Positions 21,201 through 30,019 of a stretch of 64,000 nucleotides of DNA are shown here, piece by piece. The stretch lies in NCBI GenBank assembly GCA_029204045.2, contig CM055068.1, positions 35,541,345 through 35,605,344 of the forward strand, written 5' to 3'. The position numbers were made by a program, and so were the translations under genes. The notes under the pieces are model-generated. The model did no database searches, was not told the DNA's origin, and was given only the letters and a program-made list of their open reading frames with translations. This stretch comes from Tillandsia leiboldiana (Eukaryota; Streptophyta; Magnoliopsida; Poales; Bromeliaceae). How positions within the stretch are numbered: the stretch's first letter is position 1; each line of letters starts with the position of its first letter.

Positions 21201-21999
21201 GAAAAGGTTCAGCATGGCGAATTCCAAAAGGGATATGGTACCTCTAAGACATGGAATTCACCTCTCTAAGACTATGTCTCCTAAGACACCTGAAGAGAGA
21301 AGTCGCATGAGCAGGATCCCTTATGTTTCCGCAATAGGGAGTTTAATGTATGCGATGCTATGTACTCGACCTGATATAGCACAGGCTGTGAGCGTCACTA
21401 GTCAATATCAGTCGAACCCAGGCGAAGAGCATTGGGTAGCGGTGAAGAATATCCTTAAGTACTTGAGAAGAACAAAGGATATGTTCTTGGTTCTTGGAGG
21501 TGGAGAACTCAAAGTTGATGGCTATACAGATTCAGACTTTATGTCTGATATAGACGATAGAAAGTCTACATCTGGGTATCTATTTATTTGCAATGGTGGG
21601 TCAATAGTTTGGAAGAGTTCTAAACAAGAGACGATTGCTGATTCTACTATGGAGGCAGAGTACATCGCTGCATCTGAAGCTGCCAAAGAAGCTGTTTGGA
21701 TCAAGAAATTTATCACTGAGCTTGGCGTGGTTCCCTCTAGTAGGGATCCCCTGCCACTATATTGTGATAATAATGGCGCCGTAGCATTAGCTAAGGAGCC
21801 GAGATCTCATCAGAAATCCAAACATATCGAGCGGCGGTATCACAAGATCAGAGAGTACATCAAAGATAAACATATTGAAGTGCAGAAGGTTGCCTCCGCA
21901 GATAACGTGGCGGACCCGCTAACTAAGGTTTTGACTCAGCAAAAACTAGAGACTCATCTTGAGAAGATGGGCATTAGATATATGACTGATTGGCTTTAG
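18232..21999 (+). pseudogene. Copia gag-pol polyprotein, interrupted by two amber stops
   Basis: One reading frame runs through three open segments (18232-18666, 18673-20751, 20755-21999) separated only by TAG at 18664 and TAG at 20749. The first segment is Gag of the UBN2 type (LTGPNFTDWLRNLRIVL). The second holds the end of Gag, protease VIDSGCTSHLC near 18928, the GAG-pre-integrase zinc motif (LWHLRFGHIG, CESCLQGK), the integrase core (HTDVCGPF, RSDRGGEY, GVSERRNR) and the start of the copia reverse transcriptase. The third holds the RT catalytic YVDDILL and RNase H (YTDSDF, MEAEYIA). No CCHC knuckle lies between Gag and protease. The second stop sits before QMDVKTAFLNG, in conserved RT sequence. 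The ATG at 18232 follows the leader and fits known Gag starts. Confidence 0.92.
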
Positions 22000-22000
22000 T

Positions 22001-22013
22001 GCAAGTGGGAGAT
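22001..22013 (+). other. Copia polypurine tract
   Basis: GCAAGTGGGAGAT lies directly before the 3' LTR start TGTTAGTTG at 22014. Confidence 0.85.
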
Positions 22014-22212
22014 TGTTAGTTGTATGCCCCAAAAGCCTATCAGGCTGACGCATTTTATTATATGGGACATATTTGTACTTGATCTTTATTATAATTTGGG
22101 CATTTTATGCCATTCATGTTTGATGTGTCCATGAATCGTCCTTCGAATTAATGAGATGATAATATATATTCTTAAGAGTTAAGAATTTGAGATACATATT
22201 ATTAGTGATTAA
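22014..22212 (+). repeat. Copia 3' LTR, first part
   Basis: Matches 14580-14778 and is cut by the SIRE-like insertion. The rest is at 41612-43574. Confidence 0.93.
22208..22212. repeat. Target-site duplication ATTAA (left)
   Basis: ATTAA precedes TGTTGGGTTA at 22213 and recurs at 41607-41611. The uninterrupted 5' LTR has a single ATTAA at 14774-14778. Confidence 0.93.
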
Positions 22213-22516
22213 TGTTGGGTTATATGTAATAAGGATCTAAATAGGGGAAAAAAAACACCTAGAGGGGGGTGAATAGGTGTAAACGTATAAACACTCAAAA
22301 ATCGTTGCGATAAAAACCCAATGCGGAAATAAAAAATAATACGCAAGATTTTTACGTGGAAAACTCCATCACCGGAGTAAAAAACCACGGGACCGATAAC
22401 ACGGCAGAAATCCACTAGAATTAAAACACGTACAAGGTGATTTACCGTACACAATTACGACTCAACCTTTTCCATACGCTCCTAGAGGATCTTCTCCGCT
22501 CGCTCCGCGACGCTTC

Positions 22517-22693
22517 TCGAATCCACGATCTGCGCCCAACGCCGAATCCACGGCGTCCAACGTCGAATCCACGACGTCCGACCGAATCCACGGTCTTCAC
22601 CCAATAGCACCCTTCGAATCCACGAACGTGCCTCGCTCCGAATCCACGAGAGCGGTTGAACCTTGAATCCATAAGGACACGCGAATCCACGCG
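22517..22693 (-). repeat. Array of eight hairpins with an invariant loop and varying stems (LTR copy 1)
   Basis: The plus strand shows AATCCA (sense TGGATT) eight times, each between complementary arms: TCG/CGA (22517), ACGCCG/CGGCGT (22539-22556), ACGTCG/CGACGT (22560-22577), GACCG/CGGTC (22580-22595), TTCG/CGAA (22613-22626), GCTCCG/CGAGAGC with one bulge (22635-22653), CCTTG/TAAGG (22661-22676, one mismatch here, perfect as CCTTG/CAAGG in copies 2 and 3) and CGCG/CGCG (22680-22693). They lie about 280-450 nt downstream of the TATA box, hence probably in the RNA leader. Confidence 0.85.
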
Positions 22694-22970
22694 CCGATTT
22701 TTGGGGTAAATCGTTGTTTTTGGGTGGTGATGATCCGCCGAATACTTAGATCAAAGATAGATCGGAAATACCATCTAAGTATTCATTAGTTTGATTCAAC
22801 TCAAGATGTGAGTATGAAAACCTAGAATCAAACTAATCAATATAGATGAAGAAACATAGAGTATTCTCTAATGATTTCCTTTCTTCTCTATATGTGGATC
22901 TAGAGCCATATAAGATGATATATGAAAATGACGGCTATTTGGATTAACCCTAGAAAAAGAGTCATAGGGT

Positions 22971-22980
22971 CTATTTATAG
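22971..22980 (-). promoter_or_regulatory. LTR promoter TATA box (copy 1)
   Basis: The minus strand reads CTATAAATAG, about 65 bp downstream of the palindrome array. It is the likely core promoter of the element. Confidence 0.75.
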
Positions 22981-23045
22981 GTTAGAAACCCTAGGAAGGA
23001 GATAAGAATCAAAAACCTAACATTTCTGGAGATTTTACGGACGGC

Positions 23046-23328
23046 GATCCGGATCGGATTAGCTGTGATCCGGATCGTCGTAACGAGTCAGGTAATTCCA
23101 GAAAAACGAAGGTTCGGGATCCGGATCGAAGTGCTTGATCCGGATCGTTCATACAGTTCACCAAACATCAACGTTCGGGATCCGGATTGCGAAGCCTGAT
23201 CCGGATCGTTCAAGGAAGATGGTAAACTCAGTGTTCGGGATCCGGATCAAGAGAGGCTACGATCCGGATTGAACTGGTGTATGAACGAACCACCTTCGGG
23301 ATCCGGATCGAACAACCTGATCCGGATC
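23046..23328 (-). promoter_or_regulatory. CCGG-centred palindrome array upstream of TATA (10 copies)
   Basis: GATCCGGATC or near variants occur ten times in 283 bp, mostly in pairs about 20 bp apart, one of each pair preceded by TTCGG. They sit directly upstream of the LTR TATA box. This looks like a reiterated activator site; the CCGG centre is also a plant methylation context. Confidence 0.8.
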
Positions 23329-23555
23329 CTGAACATGTCCCAAGTCCAGTTTTTGATTTTTATGCAATGAAAGATTCTTCCAAGTGTTTCTACACTACAA
23401 GAAGTATTCGGATCACACAAAATCTTTAGTAAAACATACCTGATCCTTTTGAATTCTTCTTTCTTGAGATTGAGTTAAATGATCCAACTTTCTTCACCTT
23501 CAATCTTCAAGACTTGAGACTTTCACGAAACTACGCCAACTCAAATTCCGTAACA

Positions 23556-23572
23556 ATCTCCCCCTTTGGCGG
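23556..23572 (-). other. SIRE-like polypurine tract
   Basis: The minus strand reads GCCAAAGGGGGAGAT directly before the 3' LTR. Confidence 0.85.
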
Positions 23573-24376
23573 TTTCGTGACAAAACACAGATCCACTAAA
23601 GAAAATTCAAAAAGATATTTTTGTTGCTATCACCATACAACAAAAATTTACAATGGAGATCCAAAAATTTAAAAACATGAGATAAACTCCTAAAACAGAC
23701 TCTAGACTTAGACATCTGTACTCTCTGCACAAAGAAATCATTCTTGACAAAAAGAGATCGTTAGATACCTCAAGAATATTTAGCATACAAAACCTAGTAC
23801 AGAGATAGAGTTTATCTGATCATCATGACATTTGAGAATTCAGATATGTAAGAGAATCATAGTCAAAAACCAACATATCTTCTATGCAATTAAAAACCAA
23901 ATGTCACAAAAAGTTAGTCCAACATCAACTTGTTAGTCATATTACATGCCCAAATAGTTAGTCGAATAGTTAGTCGAGACATGCAAACAATCACAAGATA
24001 AAAACCAAAGTTGAAGTTGAAGTGATACTCACCTTGATGTATACAAAATCTTCATCAGCAAGATTTTCACAATCATTGTTCAAGTTCCCTTGATGTTCAC
24101 TTACCTTGATGTTCATTCACATCATCATTGTACCTTGATGCAGTCATCATTGTTCATCATTGATGTATACAAGATCACAATTTTTACAATATCATTGTTC
24201 AAGTTCTCTAAACTCTCTCCCCCTTTTTGTCACAAACAAAGCCAAAGATTACAGAAGTGGAGAGAATGGTTAACAGTTCAAGTTGGAGAACTAAAGACTC
24301 AAATTAAAACTTAAAAACCTGCACAAAAGAAGGATTTAAACATATGCATAATAAACAGAAATTGGAAGGATACGGA
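23573..24376. other. 3' untranslated part of the SIRE-like unit 1
   Basis: About 0.8 kb of AT-rich sequence between the PPT and the stop of the extra ORF. It contains repeated TTCATCATTGATGT and TACCTTGATG-like pieces at 24035-24200 and a second CTCCCCCTTTTTGTCAC tract at 24217-24233, similar to the PPT. No ORF is supported. Confidence 0.55.
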
Positions 24377-25849
24377 TTATTCAGACTCGTCTGAACTGAT
24401 ACAGCCGAGGATTTGGAATATCTTCTTTAATCGCTTGTTCATTGATGATTGATTCTTATTTACCTTCTTTATTTCTTCCTTTACCTCAATTAGTTCATTT
24501 GATATACGTTCTTGCTCGTTGGAGAGCCTTTGCTGTTCTTTATAGATTGAGGTAACAGATGCATCATCATCAGAAGTTGATTGCGGTGCTTGTTGTGCCG
24601 GAGGTGCTGGTTGTGATGGTAGTGTTGGTTGGACTGGAGGAGCTGCTGCCGGTGCAGAGGTTGTTGCTTGTTGTCGTTGTTCTCGTTGCCGGTGAAGAGG
24701 TATGAAAGGTTCATCTGGCTTCGTCGAAAGAGACTTTACAATTGTTGTGTCATTGATCGTTCCTAGACTGTGCAGATAGGAACTCGCATTTGTGTCAGCT
24801 TTAAATTTGCGAAGAATGCGCATGATGATCATTGGATAAGGTAGTCTCTCTGACGGATGAGCTTGCTCCACATATCGTGCCATCCTTGACCAGATGACGT
24901 AGGGAATGTTTAAGTTAGCTCCCATTGCTGCTGTGGGGTTTCCAAGTAGATAAAGGAATATCATTCTTTCCCACCGAAGAACCTTTGTGTTCATGTTTGG
25001 AATAACATTGTAACAAACAATAAGGTTTAAGATGCGGTACTCTGGTCGTAGTTCTTTCGAGAAAACGGAGTTTCCTGTCGACCGAGTATTTGGAACACAG
25101 ATTCCATCAACTACCACTCTCCAGGAGTAGGTGTTGAAGGCTTGATTCTTCAGGTAATGAGTGCCATCGGCTCGGGCGTCCATCCCTAGTACTTCACCAA
25201 TTAGCTGAGGCGTTACTTTAATTCTGACATTCTTGACTAATGTTTGAAAATCCCGACGCCCGCTTTCCTGATCAACTAGATAGCAGGCATTCTGATAAAA
25301 CATCCTCACTGAGTGAAGACAATACCCAGTGGTCTCCGGGAAATCGCAAATGGAAGCAAAACCTATCTGGTCAAACAAAGTCCCAAACGTCCGAGAACGC
25401 TGCTTTAAGGCTTTTACATCAACATGCCTTTCTCCAATGCATTCTCTGTTTTCAAAATCCTTTATTCTAGCCGAGCTGACAAAGTCTTGAGGAGGTGCTT
25501 GCCTATCAGCTGGTTGCTCAATGGAGATTCCTTGTGCACTCCCTCTTTTGCGAGCAACACTTTTTCTTCTTGTCTTCCCAGAAGTTTCTTCCATTGGAGC
25601 TTTCCCTTTCTCAGCAGCAGTGGGCGGAGCCTTTGATGTTTTTGCAGGTGCTTTTCCCTTTGAAGCAGTCGGAACAGTCGTTGCTTCAACTTGCAGTTCA
25701 TCCCAATTAATTGATTCCGTTTCAGATTCTGTATCGGAATCATCTTTAGCTTTCTTCGCTTTCTTAGCCTTCTTAGCCCTCTTGGGCTTGACAGTGTCTC
25801 TCGTATGTACCATAGCCGCAAGTAGGAAAACAATCCAAGTGATCACCAT
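24377..25849 (-). CDS. Extra ORF after pol: putative plant transposon protein (490 aa), unit 1
   Basis: An intact frame lies 3' of pol, where SIRE-type elements often carry an env-like or other extra ORF. Visible parts are a short hydrophobic start (MVITWIVFLLAA), a Lys-rich then acidic/Ser segment (KKAKKAKKAKDD), a central globular domain of about 250 residues (FGTLFDQIGFASICDF, VRIKVTPQLIGEVLGM), a Pro/Gln/Ala-rich linker and a C-terminal coiled coil (EQERISNELIEVKEEIKK) ending in SSDESE. The central domain resembles the 'putative plant transposon protein' family; function is unknown. A second Met at codon 13 (MVHTRDTVKPK) could be the real start, leaving the hydrophobic stretch out. It has its own candidate promoter at 26375-26542. 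The second unit's copy is mostly lost in the gap. Confidence 0.75.
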   Translation of the reverse strand: MVITWIVFLLAAMVHTRDTVKPKRAKKAKKAKKAKDDSDTESETESINWDELQVEATTVPTASKGKAPAKTSKAPPTAAEKGKAPMEETSGKTRRKSVARKRGSAQGISIEQPADRQAPPQDFVSSARIKDFENRECIGERHVDVKALKQRSRTFGTLFDQIGFASICDFPETTGYCLHSVRMFYQNACYLVDQESGRRDFQTLVKNVRIKVTPQLIGEVLGMDARADGTHYLKNQAFNTYSWRVVVDGICVPNTRSTGNSVFSKELRPEYRILNLIVCYNVIPNMNTKVLRWERMIFLYLLGNPTAAMGANLNIPYVIWSRMARYVEQAHPSERLPYPMIIMRILRKFKADTNASSYLHSLGTINDTTIVKSLSTKPDEPFIPLHRQREQRQQATTSAPAAAPPVQPTLPSQPAPPAQQAPQSTSDDDASVTSIYKEQQRLSNEQERISNELIEVKEEIKKVNKNQSSMNKRLKKIFQILGCISSDESE

Positions 25850-26374
25850 TTTGATTACTAGTGCAAAATGTATCCTGTTGAAACCAACTCAAGAACACAC
25901 GAGAAAATTGTTAATGTTCAAAGATTGAAAAATTGTACCCAAACAATCATAATCATGTAGAGAGACTAAGAATCAAATTAGTTTTGCAAAAGGACTTTTA
26001 AAAATAGATCAATTACATGATTTTCGAAAATCCTTATTATATGCCCTAAAACCGAAATTTTAGAAATCGAAGCCTAAAAATCCGTTAATCAGGAGAATAC
26101 CTAGCATATAATCAAAACTAATCTACCCAGAGTTCTTATTTCAAAAGAAATTTGATCAAAAACCATCCACAAACAAAGTTGATCCAAGAAATTCATGACG
26201 TTTGAGGAGGAAAAGAGAAAAACGGTGAAAAACCGAGATTTTGATCAATAAAACTTACTTGGAGTTGAAGAACTTGAGTTTGAAAGCTTCCAGGAAGGAT
26301 GAAATCTAGAGAGAGAGACTCTGGAAACTTTGGAACAAAAGATTGGAGTAAAAGAAATTAAAACCCTTTTGTTC
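25850..26374 (-). other. Leader of the extra ORF
   Basis: About 525 nt between the internal TATA and the ATG. On the minus strand CCAAGTAAGTTTT (near 26258) resembles a splice donor and TTGGTTTCAACAG (near 25886) an acceptor, so a leader intron of about 370 nt is possible. This is inference from motifs only. Confidence 0.35.
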
Positions 26375-26542
26375 TTTATAAAACCTAGCCGCGATCCGGA
26401 TCAGTTCATAACTGCGATCCGGATCGGCTACCCGCAGTGAGAAACTGCGTTCGGGATCCGGATCGGCAGATACAATCCGGATCGTCAGCCCGCAGAAGAA
26501 TTCCTGCGTTCGGGATCCGGATCATCTAGCCCGATCCGGATC
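26375..26542 (-). promoter_or_regulatory. Internal promoter candidate before the extra ORF, LTR-like
   Basis: Six CCGG-centred palindromes (five GATCCGGATC, one AATCCGGATC; 26393-26542) of the type found in the LTR lie directly upstream, in sense direction, of a TATA-like TTTTATAAA (26375-26383). The copy in unit 2 is at 34569-34739. The layout copies the LTR promoter (array, TATA, leader) but the surrounding sequence differs, so it is not simply an LTR fragment. Confidence 0.6.
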
Positions 26543-27483
26543 GGCTCCAACTTTTTCTTTAGAAAATTTCAGAGAAATTCAAGAAAAAACAGAAAAAGAT
26601 TGTAAGCACAAATGTGTATCAACTTTAAACAAAAATCATCGTTTCATACAACAAGAATTAGATTATGCCAAATCTATCAATAATATCCAAAAATGAAACG
26701 AAAATTTACAAAAATTAAATCCCTTAAAGTTGAACACCTTCAATTACATCTAACTTGATCTTATGAGTAATGCCTTTATCAAATCATCAATTCAGTAAAG
26801 AAAATGAAATACAAAGATCAATAGATGTTTGAAATCCCAAATATAATAGATAATGTATCTAGACAATCTGTTGAAGAGAGTGGCTCTTAGAGCATCTTTC
26901 TTTAAAAACCCACCTTATACCAACCTTGAAATTTGACGGAGTCAAGTATTTCAACATGCATTTTACTTAATCAAAAATTTGAACAACCATGCTTGGTATA
27001 CATGTGGTAGCTGCACACAATACTCGGACGACCGAGGTGGTAGCTCTTTCCTCCATGTGGTGGTAGTTTTCACACTCCTCATTGGGATGTAACTCTTTCC
27101 ACATCTTTTGAGCATTTTACTTTTTCTATGACTCCCCCTCAATTGGCTATCAATTATTTAAGATATAAAGTATTCAACCAAATATTGATCTCGATTTCAT
27201 ACTCGACTAAGCAGTCAAATAAGATAATGACTATGCCAAGAGATCATAGAGAGAGAGAAATTGACTTTGATCACTTAGAAGATGATTTAATTAACATAAA
27301 TGATCATTGCAACAGTGAAATATTATGATGGCAAAAGCATAATAAATTTCTAAATGTGCGAAAAGATGCAATTAAAGTCAATTATGATCTATGCTCAATT
27401 AATGTCCTATGTACAAACATAGATAATGAACAAAACAAAAACAAATACAAAACCTATCCTAAGCAAAGGTTTCAAAAAGAAGT
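26543..27483. other. Spacer between pol and the internal promoter
   Basis: AT-rich, about 0.9 kb, with no supported ORF. A short plus-strand ORF (27128-27328) is repeated in unit 2 only because the unit is repeated. Confidence 0.6.
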
Positions 27484-30001
27484 TTATTTCAAGGAAAGCA
27501 TTCCAATTGCTTTTCGTAAATGAATAAAACGTTTTTGATCCAAAGGTTTTGTTAGAATGTCAGCTAATTGATCCTCAGTTGAAATATATGAAAGTTGAAG
27601 AGTATTTGATTCAACTAGCTCTCTAAGAAAATGATATCTAAGTTCAATATGTTTTGTTCTAGAGTGCAACACAGGGTTTTTAGAAATGTTAATTGCACTT
27701 GTGTTGTCACAAAGAATTGTTACCGAAGATGCTGAAATGCGGAAATCGCTCAATACGCTTTTCATCCAAATGAGTTGAGTTGAGCAACTTCCAGCTGAAA
27801 TGTATTCCGCTTCGGCAGTCGAGAGTGCTATGCAGTTCTGCTTTTTACTGTGCCATGCAACAAGGCAATGGCCAAGATAGAAGCATGCACCACTCGTGCT
27901 TTTCCGATCATCCACTGATCCTGCCCAATCGGCATCTGAGTATCCAACAATATCCAAACTTGTTCCCATAGGATACCAAATTCCGAAATTAATTGATCCT
28001 TTGATATACCGGATGATCCTTTTCACCGCTTTCAGGTGAACCTCCTTTGGTGCTGATTGATATCTCGCGCAAATCCCAACACCAAAAGATATATCCGGGC
28101 GACTAGCCGTGAGGTAAAGTAGACTTCCAATCATACTTCGATACAGTTTCTCGTCTACATTCTCACTATGTGATTCACTTCCAAGTCCCTTGTGGCTAGT
28201 TCCCATTGGAGTCGGAAAATCTTTACAATTTTCTAGATCAAACTTTTTGACCAACTCCATTGCATACTTGGATTGACTCAAGTGAATACCTTCATCATTT
28301 TGTTTAATTTGCAATCCAAGGAAATAAGTCAATTCGCCCATCATGGACATCTCAAATTCGCTTTCCATGGTCTCCGCGAATTTAGAAGCATCATTATCTC
28401 TTGTTGCGCCAAATACAATGTCATCGACATAGATTTGTGCTACAATGAAATTGCTTTGATAATGCTTCACAAAGAGAGTCCTATCAGCTCCCCCTCGAGT
28501 ATAGCCCTTCTCCAAAAGGTGCTTTGTTAACCTTTCGTACCATGCTCGCGGTGCTTGTTTCAGACCGTAAAGAGCCTTTTTGAAACGAAAAACATGGTTA
28601 GGTTGTTTATGATCTATAAAACCTTTCGGTTGAGCCACATAAACTTCCTCATTTAAAAACCCATTTAGAAATGCGCTCTTAACGTCCATTTGAAATAATT
28701 TGATTTTAAAATGACAAGCAATAGCAAATAGTATACGAATGGACTCGAGTCTAGCTACAGGGGCGAATGTTTCGTCAAAGTCTATACCTTCTACTTGAGA
28801 GTAGCCTTGAGCAACTAATCGTGCCTTGTTCATGATGATAGTACCATCCTCATTTTTCTTGTTCTTGAAGATCCATTTGGTACCTATCACATTGTGTTGC
28901 TTTGGAGGCTTCGTTAATTCCCAGACTTTGTTTCGCTCAAATTGATGGAGCTCTTCCTGTATTGCTTTAATCCAGTAGTCATCCTGAAGAGCTTCATCTA
29001 TGTTCTTTGGTTCGATTAAAGATACGTAGCAAGCGAATCCACAAACCAACTGCCTCCGAGTTCTGACTCCTTCTTGTGGATCTCCAATAATATTCGATTC
29101 CGGATGATCCTTGGAGATTCGTAACGTTTGTTGAAACGGAGTACTCGGAGATACATGAGATGATTCCTGCACATCAGATAAACTTGAAGAACCATTAGAT
29201 GCATCGTTAATATTGGAAGTATTATTATGAGAAGATACATTAGCAGGAGAATCATCATCTAGAGAGATATCGAGGGTAGATTTTCCAGATCCAAAGTGAA
29301 AAGCTTCATCTACTTTAACATTTATAGATTCTACGATCGTCTTAGATTCAATGTTAAATACTCGATATGCTCTGCTATTCGTAGAATAACCCAAAAAGAT
29401 CCCTTCATCACTTCGAGAGTCGAACTTTCCAAGATTTTCACGGTCACGTAAAATGTAACATCGACTCCCGAAGACACAAAAATATTTGATGTTGGGTTTT
29501 CTACTAAACCACAGCTCATATGGTGTATTTAAAGTTCTTGGGCGCAAGTAAACTCTATTAATGACATAGACAGCGGTGTTCACGGCTTCAGCCCAAAAAT
29601 GTAGCAGTAAATTCCGGCTATGAAGCATCACACGCGCCATCTCTTGAACAACCCTGTTCTTGCGCTCAACAACACCATTCTGCTGAGGTGTATAGGGTGC
29701 CGAGAATTCATGTTTAATGCCATTTGAAGTGCAAAAAATCAATGAATTTTGAATTTGTGAATTCTCCACCTCTATCACTTCTAACACGAATGATCTTTTC
29801 ATTCTTTTCAATCATAATACGATGGCAAATCTCATGAAAAGAGTCAAACGTATCAGCTTTCTCTTTTAAAAATGCTACCCAAGAAAACCGAGAGAAATCA
29901 TCAACCAATAAAAAAATGTACCATTTACCTCCCAAAGATGGGTTGACGGGTCGGCCAAAAGAAAAAGGAAGAAAAGAAAGTAGTATACATAAACTACACA
30001 A
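27484..30001 (-). pseudogene. SIRE-like pol, unit 1 (integrase core, RT, RNase H), one frameshift
   Basis: The 775-codon frame 27484-29811 carries the integrase end (GVVERKNR), RT (KWIFKNKK, MDVKSAFLNGFLNEEVY, YVDDIVFGAT) and RNase H (YSDADWAGS, AEAEYIS). The integrase start lies in another frame (29714-30001) because of one extra A in a run near 29735 relative to unit 2. A further G near 29941 shifts the very start. Protease and GAG-pre-integrase are absent, as in unit 2. Apart from these slips it is almost identical to unit 2, so the breaks may be sequencing errors. Confidence 0.88.
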
Positions 30002-30019
30002 GATTTAATCGAAGAACGA

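Larger units (their letters stand above)
22213..23555 (-). repeat. SIRE-like LTR copy 1, the 3' LTR of the array (1343 bp)
   Basis: Runs from TGTTGGGTTATATG to CCGTAACA. In sense order it holds the CCGG palindrome array (23046-23328), the TATA box (22971-22980), the hairpin array (22517-22693) and about 300 bp to the LTR end. Confidence 0.93.

Noticed and set aside
22613..22626. tRNA B-box or tRNA-like element (TTCGAATCC)
   Set aside because: The resemblance comes from the CGAATCC loop context on the antisense strand; there is no A box or cloverleaf.
22517..22693. CRISPR-like array (short regular repeat with differing spacers)
   Set aside because: The context is a plant LTR; the differing parts are complementary arms around the loop, not acquired spacers, and the repeat is too short.
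24377..25849. Captured host gene inside the SIRE-like element
   Set aside because: The central domain resembles a transposon-associated family, and the ORF sits between pol and the PPT in the element's own orientation.
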